From Pseudomonadota bacterium (lineage in GTDB: Bacteria > Pseudomonadota > Alphaproteobacteria > Reyranellales > Reyranellaceae): a stretch of 64,000 bases of DNA. The translations under genes were made by a program, and so were the position numbers. Location: assembly GCA_018240745.1 (NCBI GenBank), contig JAFEFF010000220.1, positions 1 to 64,000 of the forward strand. Direction: 5' to 3'. Under the pieces are notes generated by a model that was given only the letters and a program-made list of their open reading frames with translations, was not told where the DNA came from and ran no database searches. Below are positions 1-9,017 of the stretch, in pieces. The first letter of the stretch is position 1. The number at the start of each line of letters is the position of its first letter.

Positions 1-225
1 GAGGCGGTGCAGCGCAAGGGCCTGCGCGTCTCGGTGGTCAGCACCATCAAGTCGTCGCCGCCGATGGTGGCCGACGAGCTGCGCCGCCAGGCCGACGACT
101 TCATCGAGCTCGCCGAGCTGGCGCCGCTGATCGCGCGCAATCCGTCCGAGCGCACGCCGCGCGCGCCCGCGACGGGCGACATGCCGAGCGAGGAGATCCC
201 CGGCCAGATGGTCCGCTCGGCCTGA
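1..225 (+). CDS. LabA-like NYN domain protein, C-terminal fragment
   Basis: The reading frame is open from the first base, so the gene begins upstream of the window. The 74 visible codons include a motif like the C-terminal end of LabA/DUF88 (NYN) proteins: a strand reading LRVSVVST, then SPPMVADELRRQADDFIEL. NYN domains are PIN-like metal-dependent nuclease folds, usually acting on RNA. The catalytic aspartates would lie in the missing N-terminal part, so activity cannot be judged. A polar, proline-rich tail of about 30 residues follows the domain. The uracil-DNA glycosylase gene starts 7 bases after the stop, which suggests cotranscription. Confidence 0.7.
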   Translation, partial: EAVQRKGLRVSVVSTIKSSPPMVADELRRQADDFIELAELAPLIARNPSERTPRAPATGDMPSEEIPGQMVRSA

Positions 226-232
226 TCGAGCG

Positions 233-880
233 GTGGCATCGCCGTTCGAGGAGCCGCCGCTCGACTGTCCGCGCTGCCCGCGCCTCGTGGCCTTCCGCCA
301 CGAGCTCCAGGGCCGGTATCCTGGCTGGAACAACGCCCCCGTCCGTTCCTTTGGCGCGCTCGATGCCGGCCTGCTGATCGTCGGGCTTGCGCCGGGCATG
401 AAGGGCGCCAACCGCACCGGCCGACCGTTCACCGGCGACTATGCGGGCGAGCTGCTCTATTCGTCCCTGATCGAGTTCGGCTTCGCCGAGGGGACCTACC
501 GGGCCGATCCCAATGACGGGCTGCACCTCGTCGATGCCCGCATCTGCAACGCCGTGCGTTGCCTGCCGCCCGAGAACAAGCCGCTGCCCGTCGAGTTCGC
601 CGCCTGCCGGCCGTTCCTGCAGGCCGAATTGTCGGTGATGCCCAACCTCAAGGTGCTGCTGGCGCTCGGCAAGGGCGCGCACGACCAGATCCTGCGCGCA
701 CTGACGGTCCGTCCTGCCGGCAGCTATCCCTTCATCCACGGCCGGCTGCACAAGCTGCCGACCGGCCTGCACCTCGCCGACAGCTATCACTGCTCGCGCT
801 ACAACACGAACACCGGCCGGCTGACGACCGAGATGTTCCACGACGTGTTCCGGACGGTCCGGGGCGTCCTGCCGCCGTGA
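233..880 (+). CDS. Uracil-DNA glycosylase family 5 (UdgB-like)
   Basis: Predicted DNA repair glycosylase that removes uracil and possibly other deaminated bases. GLAPG at residues 51-55 is followed by KGANRTGRPFTGD, the family 4/5 motif, and the C-terminal motif HCSRYNTNTG is the substrate-binding loop typical of family 5. Cys12 and Cys15 (CPRC), with Cys110 and Cys125, are placed like the 4Fe-4S ligands of these enzymes. Length, 215 residues, is normal. The start is GTG, 7 bases after the previous stop. Family assignment is firm; substrate range is inferred. Confidence 0.88.
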   Translation: MASPFEEPPLDCPRCPRLVAFRHELQGRYPGWNNAPVRSFGALDAGLLIVGLAPGMKGANRTGRPFTGDYAGELLYSSLIEFGFAEGTYRADPNDGLHLVDARICNAVRCLPPENKPLPVEFAACRPFLQAELSVMPNLKVLLALGKGAHDQILRALTVRPAGSYPFIHGRLHKLPTGLHLADSYHCSRYNTNTGRLTTEMFHDVFRTVRGVLPP

Positions 881-979
881 TCTTGGCGCCGTAACCCGCC
901 GGGCCCCTCCGAGGGACTATTGACGGCGCTCGAGTGCCGCTATGATCTGCACCAGGACCGTGTGATCGAGGTGAGCGTC

Positions 980-1597
980 ATGCTCCGCTCGCAAGCCGCA
1001 ATGAGATTGCTCGCGCACCGTACCCTCGTCGATGCCGCGCGCCAGTACTACGCGCAGCCCCATCGCGGCTACCACGATGCCGCCCATCTCGACGAGCTGA
1101 TCGCGCTCGCCGGCGAGCACGCGCCCGATCTCGACGAGGCCGAGCAGCTGGCGTTGTTGTTCCACGACGCCGTCTACCTTCCCGGCGCGCCGCGCGGCGA
1201 CAACGAACGGCGGTCGGCGTCGCTGATGACCGCGACCCTGGCGACGCTGATGCGCGACCATGCCGATCTCGCCATCGCCAAGTCCGACATCGAGCGCGCC
1301 GCGCGCATCATCCAGGCGACGACCCATGCCGAGGCGCCGCCGGCCGAAGCCGCGCGGGTTTGCGACCTCGACCTGTGCCGGCTCGCGGCGCCGTGGGAGA
1401 CGTTCTGCCGCCACGCGCTCGGCATCCGCCGCGAATACCTGCACCTGTTCGCGGACGAGGCCGCCTTCTGGCACGCCCGCAACGCCTTCTACACCACCAT
1501 GCTGGCCAAGCCGCGCCTGTTTGCGACCGACCGGTTCTTCGAGCGCTTCGAGAGCCCTGCCCGCGCCAACATGCGCCGGGCGCTCGCCGGATATTAG
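980..1597 (+). CDS. HD-domain metal-dependent phosphohydrolase-like protein (COG4339 type)
   Basis: About 205 residues. YHDAAHLDEL and LLFHDAVY near the N-terminus form the HD-type histidine/aspartate metal site seen in the COG4339 group of predicted phosphohydrolases. The conserved tyrosine-rich C-terminal helix (FYTTMLAKPRLFAT) also fits that group. The substrate is unknown. I chose ATG 980 because GAGGTGAG lies 5 bases upstream; an in-frame TTG at 920 would add 20 residues without homology. The gene ends just before a palindromic repeat and converges with the glutathione peroxidase gene. Confidence 0.78.
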   Translation: MLRSQAAMRLLAHRTLVDAARQYYAQPHRGYHDAAHLDELIALAGEHAPDLDEAEQLALLFHDAVYLPGAPRGDNERRSASLMTATLATLMRDHADLAIAKSDIERAARIIQATTHAEAPPAEAARVCDLDLCRLAAPWETFCRHALGIRREYLHLFADEAAFWHARNAFYTTMLAKPRLFATDRFFERFESPARANMRRALAGY

Positions 1598-1611
1598 AGC
1601 GCGTTCCGCTT

Positions 1612-1728
1612 GGGGCCACTCCAGTGGCGCGTCTTCTCATGTTCTTCTGGACCGCGAGCCTCCGGCTCGCTCACGCTTCATGAGGCGAGCCGGAGGCCCG
1701 CGGTCCGGAAGATCATGACGCGCCACTG
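1612..1728. repeat. Palindromic intergenic repeat, family A copy 1
   Basis: Fills the gap between two convergent genes. It starts with the small palindrome GCCACTCCAGTGGC (1615-1628). A larger inverted repeat follows, with a left arm at 1649-1670 (GGACCGCGAGCCTCCGGC...) and a right arm at 1685-1706 (...CCCGCGGTCC). It closes with TGACGCGCCACTG. The same modules recur at 17255, 28513, 29959 and, degenerately, 36815. It may act as a bidirectional terminator, but it lacks a U-tract. Confidence 0.8.
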
Positions 1729-1729
1729 C

Positions 1730-2212
1730 CTATCCAGCCAACATCATATCGATCGGTCCGGTGATTTCCGGCGAGGTCGGGCTGACCTTGCTCGGCCACG
1801 AGCCGGCGAGCTTGCCTTCCTTGTCTATCAGGTATTTGTGGAAGTTCCACTTGGGCGCCGCCGCCTCGCCCGCCTCGCCGGCGATCCACTGGTAAAGGCC
1901 GTGCGCATCCATGCCGACGACCTTCTGCTTGGCGGTCATCGGAAAGGTGACGCCGTAGTTGGTCTCGCAGAACTTGGCGATCTCGGCCTCGGTCTTGGGT
2001 TCCTGCGCGCCGAAGTCGTTCGACGGCACGCCGAGCACGATCAGCCCCTTGGGCCCATACGTCTCGTGCAGCTTCTGCAGCTCCCTGTATTGCGGCGTGA
2101 ACCCGCAGAACGAGGCGACGTTCACCACCAGGACCGGGTGGCCCTCGTACTGCTTCATGTCGATCGGCTTGTGGTCGATGCCGGTGAAGGTGAAGTCATG
2201 CGCCGATGCCAT
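1730..2212 (-). CDS. Glutathione peroxidase (thiol-type)
   Basis: Reduces hydroperoxides using thiols, either glutathione or thioredoxin. The peroxidatic cysteine is in NVASFCGFTPQY, a Cys form of the selenocysteine site. The Gln (SNDFGAQEP) and Trp-Asn (KWNFHKYLID) of the catalytic tetrad are present. At 160 residues it has normal length for bacterial enzymes. ATG 2212 is preceded by AGGAGA with 6-7 bases spacing. That site lies inside the end of the upstream gene, whose stop is one base from this start, so the two are translationally close. The longer in-frame extension (start 2245) is not needed. Confidence 0.92.
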   Translation of the reverse strand: MASAHDFTFTGIDHKPIDMKQYEGHPVLVVNVASFCGFTPQYRELQKLHETYGPKGLIVLGVPSNDFGAQEPKTEAEIAKFCETNYGVTFPMTAKQKVVGMDAHGLYQWIAGEAGEAAAPKWNFHKYLIDKEGKLAGSWPSKVSPTSPEITGPIDMMLAG

Positions 2213-2213
2213 G

Positions 2214-2909
2214 TCACATCTCCTGTAGGCCTTGCGAAGCCTCATCGTCGTAACGCTGCTCGAGCCAGGGATCGCCGTAGTTGTGATAGCCGCGCACTTC
2301 CCAGAAGCCCGGCTTGTCGAGCACCGAGAACTCGACGCGCTTGATCCACTTGGCGCTCTTCCAGAAGTAGAGCTTCGGGATCACTACGCGAAGCGGCCCG
2401 CCATGTTCCCGGCCGATCGGCCGGCCGTTCCAGCTCCAGGCCAGCAGCACGTCGTCGGCCGAGAAATCGGCGAGCGGCACGTTGGTCTTGTAGGTGTCGT
2501 AGGCGTGGAAGATCACGTGCCGCACGTCGGCCCTGGGCTCGACCAGGTCGATCAGGGTGCGCGCGGAAACGCCTTCCCACACGTTGTCGTAGCGCGACCA
2601 CGCCGTGACGCAGTGGATGTCGGTCGTGAGCTTCACCTTGGGCAGGTTCGTGAATTCATCCCATTTCAGGGTGACCGGCTTCTCGACCTCGCCGTCGACG
2701 AACAGCCGCCAGGCGTGCAGCGGTATCTCCGGCTGGATGCCGAGGTCGAGCACCGGCCAGTTCTCGACCCGGCGCTGGCCGGGCGGCAGGCGCTGGCTAT
2801 GCGCGGCCGTCTCGCCGGTCAGCAGCCGGCCGTCGGCCGCCCACTTCTGCTTGCTGTCGATCAGCTTGTCCTTGAGCCTGCCCGACAGGGTGACGTCGTC
2901 GTCCGTCAT
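2214..2909 (-). CDS. Sulfite oxidase-like molybdopterin-dependent oxidoreductase
   Basis: 231 residues matching the oxidoreductase molybdopterin-binding fold (sulfite oxidase / MsrP family). The molybdenum-ligating cysteine is in DIHCVTAWSRYDNVWEG, and ends such as KWIKRVEFSVLDKPGFWE are typical. There is no Tat or Sec signal, so it is probably cytoplasmic, unlike MsrP. The substrate is unknown. ATG 2909 follows a TGAGG site. It is part of a tetR / acyl-CoA synthetase / molybdoenzyme / peroxidase run with gaps of 8 bases or less. Confidence 0.85.
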   Translation of the reverse strand: MTDDDVTLSGRLKDKLIDSKQKWAADGRLLTGETAAHSQRLPPGQRRVENWPVLDLGIQPEIPLHAWRLFVDGEVEKPVTLKWDEFTNLPKVKLTTDIHCVTAWSRYDNVWEGVSARTLIDLVEPRADVRHVIFHAYDTYKTNVPLADFSADDVLLAWSWNGRPIGREHGGPLRVVIPKLYFWKSAKWIKRVEFSVLDKPGFWEVRGYHNYGDPWLEQRYDDEASQGLQEM

Positions 2910-2917
2910 GGAAAACC

Positions 2918-4453
2918 TCAGATGCTGCGGCCCGCCTTCTCCCAATATGGGGCGCGGAGCTTGCGCTTGAAGATCTTGCCCGAGTCTTCGCGCGGCAGGC
3001 TGACGCTGAGCTCGACGACCTTCGGGATCTTGTAACGCGCGAGGTGCCGGGAAAGGTACCCGCGCACCGCGCCGGCATCGATCGCGGCGTCGGCCAGCGG
3101 CTCGACATGGGCGCAGATCTGCTCGCCGAACTCCTCGTCGGGGATGCCGAACACGGCGCAGTCGCGCACGCCCGGCATCTGGATCAGCACCGATTCGATC
3201 TCGGCCGGGTAGATGTTGACGCCGCCCGAGATGATCATGTCGCGCTTGCGGTCGCACAGGTAGAGGTAGCCATCGGCGTCCTGGTAGCCCATGTCGCCGA
3301 CCGTCACGAGGTCCCCCAGCGCGATCTCGCGCCGCTTGGCATCGTCGTTGTTGTAGGTGAACTCGCTGTAGAGCGGTCCGCGCAGGTAGATCTCGCCGAC
3401 CTCGCCCTGTTTCACGTCACGGCCCTGCTCGTCGACGATGCGCATGGTGGCGCCCTCGACGACGCGGCCGACCGTGCCGGGCTTCTTCAGCGCCTCGGCC
3501 GAGTCGTGCCACACCACGATGCCGGTTTCGGTGGCGCCGTAGTATTCGTTGATCACCGGTCCCCACCAATCGATCATCTGCCGCTTCACCGCCGGTGCGC
3601 AGGGCGCAGCGCCATGGGTAATCCAGCGCAGCGACGACAACGCGTATTTCGCCTTCACCGCCTCGGGCAGGCGCAGCAGCCGCACGAACATGGTCGGCAC
3701 GATATGCATGTGGCTGACCCGGTGCCTGGCGATCAGCCGCAGCATGTCCTCGGCATCGAAGCGCGGCTGCAGCACGACGTTCACACCGAGCCGCGCGCTC
3801 TGCATGCCGTAGGCAGCCGGCGCCGAGTGGTACATCGGCCCGTTCATCATCACGACGATCGAGGGATCGTTCACCAGGCCCCAATGCTTGCCGATCTCGG
3901 CCGCCGCCCTGGCCTGCTGCTCGGGCGGCGAGGGTGCGCGCCTCACCCCCTTGGGCCGCCCCGTGGTGCCGGAGGTGTAGATCATGCTGCCGCGCGAGGC
4001 CCTGGGCGGCACCGTGTTGGCCGCGCTGCGGGCGATGAACGCGTCCCACAGCTCGACGCCTTCGGACGCCCGCCGCTCCTCGGCCGGCACATGGTAGGCC
4101 TCGCCGATCTCGTCGGGCGTCGGCACGACCAGCACCCTGGTGCCGGCCGGCACGCCGGCCGCGACCTGCGGCAGCAGGTCGGCATGGATCACCAATGCCT
4201 TGGCGCGGCAGTCCTCGAGGACGTAGCCCGCCTCCTCCGCCGTGAAATGCCAGTTGATCGGCACCGCGTAGGCACCGAGCTGGCCGGCCGCCATGTTGGC
4301 CTCGAAGGTCGCGAAATCGTTGCGCAGCATCAGCGCCACGCTGTCGTCCTCGCCGATGCCCAACGCGGCGAACCCGCCGGCAGCGCGCGCCGCATTGGCC
4401 TGGATGTCGGCCCAGCTGCGGAAACGCTCGCCCGAGATCACGCCCGTCGTCAT
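2918..4453 (-). CDS. Acyl-CoA synthetase (AMP-forming, class I adenylate-forming)
   Basis: 511 residues. Activates a carboxylic acid with ATP and CoA. The P-loop-like motif MIYTSGTTGRPKGVRR, the YYGATETG motif, the GDMGYQDADGYLYLCDRKRDMI hinge region and the C-terminal catalytic lysine in DSGKIFKRKLR are all visible. The chain length of the substrate cannot be read from sequence. ATG 4453 overlaps the stop of the tetR gene as ATGA, so the pair is probably translationally coupled. A much longer open frame continues upstream but is antisense or out-of-frame to tetR and not real. Confidence 0.9.
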   Translation of the reverse strand: MTTGVISGERFRSWADIQANAARAAGGFAALGIGEDDSVALMLRNDFATFEANMAAGQLGAYAVPINWHFTAEEAGYVLEDCRAKALVIHADLLPQVAAGVPAGTRVLVVPTPDEIGEAYHVPAEERRASEGVELWDAFIARSAANTVPPRASRGSMIYTSGTTGRPKGVRRAPSPPEQQARAAAEIGKHWGLVNDPSIVVMMNGPMYHSAPAAYGMQSARLGVNVVLQPRFDAEDMLRLIARHRVSHMHIVPTMFVRLLRLPEAVKAKYALSSLRWITHGAAPCAPAVKRQMIDWWGPVINEYYGATETGIVVWHDSAEALKKPGTVGRVVEGATMRIVDEQGRDVKQGEVGEIYLRGPLYSEFTYNNDDAKRREIALGDLVTVGDMGYQDADGYLYLCDRKRDMIISGGVNIYPAEIESVLIQMPGVRDCAVFGIPDEEFGEQICAHVEPLADAAIDAGAVRGYLSRHLARYKIPKVVELSVSLPREDSGKIFKRKLRAPYWEKAGRSI

Positions 4454-5067
4454 CGCTTCCTTCCCTTCGATTGCTTCGCCGCGCCCTTCAGCATCGTGCC
4501 GCCGAGGAAGCCCGACAGTGTCCTGTAGTCCGGGCCGTGCGCCAGCATGCCCGACTGGTGGAGCATGACGATGCCATGGATGGCGGCCCACATCGACCAG
4601 CCGAACAGCTCGGGATCGACGCCGATCACGCCGGCCGCCGCCATCTGCTCGGCGCCGGCGGTGATGTAGCGCGCCGCCCGCTCGGCGGCCGGGCCGAGCT
4701 CGGGATGGCTCTCGTCGATCGGCGCGTCGATGTCGAACATGATGCGATAGGCGTGCGGGTGCTTGATCGCGAAGGCGAGATAGGCCTCGGCGATGGCGCG
4801 CCCGCGTTTCGTGGCGTCCTTCTGCGACGCCGCGGCCTTCTCCAGCGCATCGGCGAACCTGGCGAAGGCCTGCGCCCGCACCGTGGCGAGGATGTCGGCC
4901 TTGTCCCTGAAGTAGCGATACGGCGTCTTGGGGCTGCAGCCCAGCGCCTCGGCGAGCTGGCGCATGGTGACGCCCTCGTAGCCGTGGCGCGCGAACCGCT
5001 CCGTCGCGACCCTGCACAATTCGGTGCGGAAGTCGGCGATATCCTGTTCAGTGAGGTAACGCGGCAT
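4450..5067 (-). CDS. TetR family transcriptional regulator
   Basis: About 205 residues. The N-terminal helix-turn-helix reads GYEGVTMRQLAEALGCSPKTPYRYF, the TetR signature. The C-terminal two thirds are a helical ligand-binding domain resembling TetR_C_33-type regulators (HPHAYRIMFD). ATG 5067 is preferred over a TTG 15 bases upstream that lies inside the operator palindrome. It is the first gene of the operon that includes the acyl-CoA synthetase, so its ligand is plausibly an acyl-CoA or fatty acid. A perfect palindrome 7 bases upstream of the start suggests autorepression. Confidence 0.88.
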   Translation of the reverse strand: MPRYLTEQDIADFRTELCRVATERFARHGYEGVTMRQLAEALGCSPKTPYRYFRDKADILATVRAQAFARFADALEKAAASQKDATKRGRAIAEAYLAFAIKHPHAYRIMFDIDAPIDESHPELGPAAERAARYITAGAEQMAAAGVIGVDPELFGWSMWAAIHGIVMLHQSGMLAHGPDYRTLSGFLGGTMLKGAAKQSKGRKR

Positions 5068-5074
5068 GGTTTCA

Positions 5075-5089
5075 ATACACAATGTGTAT
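5075..5089. promoter_or_regulatory. Probable TetR operator palindrome
   Basis: ATACACA-A-TGTGTAT, with perfect 7-base arms around one central base, lies 7 bases upstream of the tetR start codon. The size and symmetry suit a TetR dimer. It is AT-rich in otherwise GC-rich sequence, so it may overlap the promoter. Confidence 0.65.
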
Positions 5090-5210
5090 CGAAGACTTCA
5101 CCGCGTCAATCGCCCAATCCCTTCAGCACCCCCGGCAGCAATTCCGCAAGGCGCCGGCAGTCGCCGATCTCGTTGCGTCACTTCGCGGCGCTCGGAGATG
5201 CGGTCCCAGC

Positions 5211-6383
5211 CTACGCCGTCTCCGCGAACAGCTCGCGGCCGATCAGCATGCGGCGGATCTCGCTGGTGCCGGCGCCGATCTCGTAGAGCTTGGCGTCGCG
5301 CAGCAGGCGGCCGGTCGGGTAGTCGTTGATGTAGCCGTTGCCGCCCAGCAGCTGGATCGCGTCGAGCGCCACCAGCGTCGCCTTCTCGGCGGCGTAGAGG
5401 ATCGCGCCGGCCGAGTCCTTGCGCGTGGTCTGCCCGCGGTCGCAGGCCTTGGCGACGGCGTACACATAGGCCTTGCAGGCGTTCATGGTCGTGTACATGT
5501 CGGCGAGCTTGCCCTGCACGAGCTGGAACTCGCCGATCGGCTGGCCGAACTGCCGCCGCTCGTGGACGTAGGGAACGACGATGTCCATCGCCGACTGCAT
5601 GATGCCGAGCGGCCCCGCCGCCAGCACCGCGCGCTCGTAGTCGAGGCCGCTCATCAGGACGTTCACACCCTTGCCGACGGCGCCCAGCACGTTCTCCTCG
5701 GGAATCTCGCAATCCTCGAACACCAGCTCGCCGGTCGAGGAACCGCGCATGCCCATCTTGTCGAGCTTCTGCGCCACCTTGAACCCCCTGGCATCGGTCG
5801 GGACGATGAAGGCGGTGATGCCGCGCGGCCCCGCGTTGGGATCGGTCTTGGCATAGACCACGATCACCTGCGCGTCGGGGCTGTTGGTAATCCACATCTT
5901 GGTGCCGTTCAGCACGTAGCGGTCGCCCTTCCTGTCGGCGCGCAGCTTCATCGAGACCACGTCCGATCCGGCGCCCGATTCGCTCATCGCCAGGCTGCCG
6001 ACATGCTCACCGGAGATCAGCTTGGGCAGGAAGCGCTTCTTCTGGTCGTCGGTGCCGTTGCGGCGGATCTGGTTGACGCAGAGATTGGAGTGCGCGCCGT
6101 AAGAGAGGCCGACCGCGGCCGAGGCGCGCGAGAGCTCCTCGACGGCGATGACATGCTCGAGGTAGCCGAGCCCCGAGCCGCCATACTCCTCCTCGACGGT
6201 GATGCCGTGCAGGCCGAGCTCGCCCATCCGGGGCCACAGCTCGCGCGGGAAGCGGTCCGTCTGGTCGAGCTCGGCGGCGATCGGCGCCACCTGGTCGGAC
6301 GCGAAGCGCTGCACCTGGTCGCGCAGCGCGTCGGCGGTTTCGCCGAGCCCGAAGTCGAAGGGCGGCATCGCGTTGGGAATCAT
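5211..6383 (-). CDS. ivd: Isovaleryl-CoA dehydrogenase
   Basis: 390-residue FAD acyl-CoA dehydrogenase of leucine catabolism, passing electrons to [13 protein letters not shown] and MWITNS are the family signatures. The catalytic base is Glu250 in [15 protein letters not shown], and the position that carries the Glu in most other acyl-CoA dehydrogenases is Gly here ([11 protein letters not shown]). This swap is diagnostic of isovaleryl-CoA dehydrogenase. An ETF pair is encoded in the same window at 54.8-56.4 kb. The usual liu partners (MccA/B, HMG-CoA lyase) are not adjacent; a TetR gene lies downstream on the same strand. Confidence 0.93.
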   Translation of the reverse strand: MIPNAMPPFDFGLGETADALRDQVQRFASDQVAPIAAELDQTDRFPRELWPRMGELGLHGITVEEEYGGSGLGYLEHVIAVEELSRASAAVGLSYGAHSNLCVNQIRRNGTDDQKKRFLPKLISGEHVGSLAMSESGAGSDVVSMKLRADRKGDRYVLNGTKMWITNSPDAQVIVVYAKTDPNAGPRGITAFIVPTDARGFKVAQKLDKMGMRGSSTGELVFEDCEIPEENVLGAVGKGVNVLMSGLDYERAVLAAGPLGIMQSAMDIVVPYVHERRQFGQPIGEFQLVQGKLADMYTTMNACKAYVYAVAKACDRGQTTRKDSAGAILYAAEKATLVALDAIQLLGGNGYINDYPTGRLLRDAKLYEIGAGTSEIRRMLIGRELFAETA

Positions 6384-6498
6384 GTCTTGTCTCTCATGCT
6401 GACCGGACGATAGCGCGTCGGGCCGCGCGGCGCAGCAACCGCCGCGGTGGCGCGGCGCATTTCCCCGCCCCGCCGGCCGACGACAATCGCGGTGGCGG

Positions 6499-7623
6499 CT
6501 ATACGCGCTCGAGGATCGACAGGCCCCGGTTGCGATCGATCAGGTAGATCAAGCCGCGATGGTCGACGTAGACATCGTTGCTGCAGACGCGCTGGGCTCC
6601 CGCCGGCACCTCCGGCATCCACCAGGCCGCCTGCTTCATCGACAGGGGATTGGCGATATCGATCACCCTGAGCCCATTGGCGAACCAGGCGGCGGGAACC
6701 TCGTTGCCGGTGATGGTCTCGACCGGCTGGTGGCAGGCCGTCATCAACGGCGTCTCGATCCCGACCAATTCCGGCAACTGGAAACAGCCGACCGGGACCG
6801 GCCGCGTCTCGTCGGTGATGTTCACCATCCAGAGCGCCGCCGGCAGCTCCGGCGAGAGCTTGGGATCCAGGGGCTGCACGTGCTCGTCCGCGACCAGCAT
6901 CCAGCGATGGCCGGCGATCGGCACATCGATCGGGACCAGGCTGTGCGTGGGCCAGCCGAACGGCGGACTCCAGTCGAGGTGAGCGATCAGGCTGGGCTTC
7001 GTCATGTCGCTGATGTCGAGGATGACGCCGCCGCCGTACCAGTAGCTGACATACAGGCGATCGCCGCGCCGGATCGGATGGTGGCAGCGGTGGTTCTTCG
7101 CCTTCCAGGCCGGTGTCTCGCCGCCGGCGGTCCACTGCCCCTGCATCCACCAGCGACCGACCTCCTCGGGCCTGGTCGGATCCTTCAGGTCGAGGATCAT
7201 GACGATGGTGCCGACATAGCCCTCTTGCTCGGTGGAAATGTAGGCGTAGCGGCCATCGAAGGTGAAACGGTGCACGCCCGTCCCGGCGCACGGCCAATGG
7301 CAGATGTCGCGCGGGTTGCCCGGCCGGCTGACGTCGAAGATGCGGAGGCCGACGAAATCACCGGCCGGTTTCTCGCCCCGCGTGCGCTCGCGGTTCACCA
7401 CCATGACGTCGTTCGCCACGCGTACCTTGTGCGAATGCAGCCCCGGCGGAATGTCGATCGAAGCGACGACCCTCGGATTCGCCGGATCACTCACGTCCAG
7501 GACGGAGGTTCCGTGCGGCGGCTGCATATGGCCGACATAGGCGTAATTGCCGTCCAGCACGACCTGGCCGCCCCCGGCGATATCGACCCAGGCAACCTCG
7601 CGAATGCCGGAACCGTGACCCAT
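6499..7623 (-). CDS. LVIVD-repeat beta-propeller protein
   Basis: 374 residues. Repeated units of the type YAYVGHM...[20 protein letters not shown] recur along the chain ([54 protein letters not shown]). These are LVIVD-type propeller blades, predicted to fold as a beta-propeller. Several His and Cys residues are conserved-looking (GVHRFTF, HRCHHPI, HSLVP, CHQPVE), reminiscent of metal sites in selenium-binding-protein-like propellers, but function is unknown. I see no signal peptide from the ATG at 7623. That start follows an AAGGGAAAG stretch. It diverges from the 8.0-12.7 kb cluster. Confidence 0.8.
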   Translation of the reverse strand: MGHGSGIREVAWVDIAGGGQVVLDGNYAYVGHMQPPHGTSVLDVSDPANPRVVASIDIPPGLHSHKVRVANDVMVVNRERTRGEKPAGDFVGLRIFDVSRPGNPRDICHWPCAGTGVHRFTFDGRYAYISTEQEGYVGTIVMILDLKDPTRPEEVGRWWMQGQWTAGGETPAWKAKNHRCHHPIRRGDRLYVSYWYGGGVILDISDMTKPSLIAHLDWSPPFGWPTHSLVPIDVPIAGHRWMLVADEHVQPLDPKLSPELPAALWMVNITDETRPVPVGCFQLPELVGIETPLMTACHQPVETITGNEVPAAWFANGLRVIDIANPLSMKQAAWWMPEVPAGAQRVCSNDVYVDHRGLIYLIDRNRGLSILERV

Positions 7624-8013
7624 GGTGTCTTTCCCTTCAGCGCCGTCTTCCGGCCGCGTGATCTTGCTGCGCGTGTGCCGGCATTGCAAATGTATCGCTC
7701 CCCGCCGCGACCTCGATGCCATGTGCCGACGATAGCCGGCGCCGCGGGCGACTGCTGGATAGTCGTCCTGGTCACGCAGACTGGGCTGAGGCCGCAAGAA
7801 TCAAGAGACCTGCCGGTTGAATTCGTAAATTTGATTCACGCGTCCTTCCACCAGGTACAACGAGGCGCATGGATGTCCTTCCATGGGGTCACGCAAATAT
7901 CCGGGACCGGTAGCACGACCTGGTGCAGCCATGGCCATGTGAGTAATCCCACAGTCGCCAATGCGAAGTTCGTCCATGGTTGTCCTGCGCCACAGCTTGA
8001 AGGAGAGACCGAC
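7624..8013. other. Divergent intergenic region upstream of the protease cluster
   Basis: 390 bases between two divergent start codons, presumably carrying both promoters. It includes a more AT-rich patch at about 7815-7840 (TTGAATTCGTAAATTTG). I cannot assign a convincing -35/-10 pair. A strong ribosome binding site (AGGAGAG, 8001-8007) serves the gene at 8014. No additional gene is supported here. Confidence 0.5.
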
Positions 8014-8973
8014 ATGGAATCTCTCGATGTTCTGGACAAGCGCGTCCGTGAATTGACCGCATCGCGCTTCAAGGAGTTCGAGGCGACCCTGCTGCGCAAC
8101 AAGGCTCTCTACGACCGCGCCGCAAAGCTCGACAAAGGTCGCGAGAAGCTCCGCCGCGAGTATCTGCAAAGCACCGGCGTCAACGTCGCCAAGCTCGAGG
8201 CCGGCTGGGCCAAGGATGCCCGCCGGCAGGCCAAGGAGCGCCAGGACTTTCTCGAAGAGTTCAGGCCCTCGGCCATTTCCCGGCCCGACAAGAGCCGGGG
8301 CGACGCGAAGGAGGCTGCGGTCAGGACCGCCGTTCTCGCCGAAAGCAGCCATCTGGTCCTGCCGCCCTTCGCGTCGTCGATCTTCGTCGGCAACGCCGGC
8401 GCAATCGTCGACGCGCCGCCGGGAGACTCCGGGACCGGCGCGATCAACAGTGGCTGGGTTTTCCCGGCGGATCCTTCGCACATTCGCGTGACGACCTCGA
8501 GCCAGAACGACATCGCCTGTTTTCTCGCCGTCGCCGGTCCGCCGGATCCGGAGTTCGCGGTGAACTTCGCGTTCATTCCGGCAACGACCGCGACCTACAG
8601 CATGACGGCCATTCTCGCCTTCCATGGCTTCTACGTCCTGCGGTCCGACGACAGCTGGTGGAACTGCCGCCACGCCGAGGTGAAGCTCAGCGTGCAGATG
8701 AACGTGCACCAGTATGTCGATATCGGCTGGCAGCAGTTCCCTGCGCTCATCGACCGCAACGAGAGCAACGACGACGAGGTGACGACCTACGATCGAACCC
8801 AGTTCTTCGACTACACGCCCGTCGTGTTGAAGGCGGGCGACCCGGTCGTCGTCACCGTGAAGGGCACGCTTCACGCCTTCGCTCGCGGCAGCGGCGCCTT
8901 CGCGGAGCTGAACTTCAACGACGGCACGGCGAACTACATCTGGCCTCTGTTCCTCTCGGTGCAGCAGGTCTAG
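8014..8973 (+). CDS. Unrecognised protein: N-terminal coiled coil plus beta-rich domain
   Basis: 319 residues, no family recognised. Residues about 1-95 are highly charged and helical (LDKRVRELTASRFKEFEATLLRNKALYDRAAKLDK...), likely a coiled coil. From about residue 110 the chain is hydrophobic and strand-rich with aromatic residues (SSIFVGNAGAIVD, IACFLAVAG, DSWWNCRHAEVKLSVQMNV, DPVVVTVKGTLHAF), as in a beta-sandwich. There is no signal peptide or membrane segment. ATG 8014 has AGGAGAG 6 bases upstream. It is the first gene of a five-gene same-strand cluster containing two proteases. Confidence 0.8.
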   Translation: MESLDVLDKRVRELTASRFKEFEATLLRNKALYDRAAKLDKGREKLRREYLQSTGVNVAKLEAGWAKDARRQAKERQDFLEEFRPSAISRPDKSRGDAKEAAVRTAVLAESSHLVLPPFASSIFVGNAGAIVDAPPGDSGTGAINSGWVFPADPSHIRVTTSSQNDIACFLAVAGPPDPEFAVNFAFIPATTATYSMTAILAFHGFYVLRSDDSWWNCRHAEVKLSVQMNVHQYVDIGWQQFPALIDRNESNDDEVTTYDRTQFFDYTPVVLKAGDPVVVTVKGTLHAFARGSGAFAELNFNDGTANYIWPLFLSVQQV

Positions 8974-9017
8974 CCGGCTGCAGGTGAATCCTTCCGCTCT
9001 TCGTTCAGGAGGCTGCA

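Noticed and set aside
2918-5017. Long minus-strand frame suggesting a fusion of TetR and acyl-CoA synthetase
   Set aside because: Upstream of 4453 the frame is different from the TetR reading frame, and the two genes have their own starts with an ATGA overlap.
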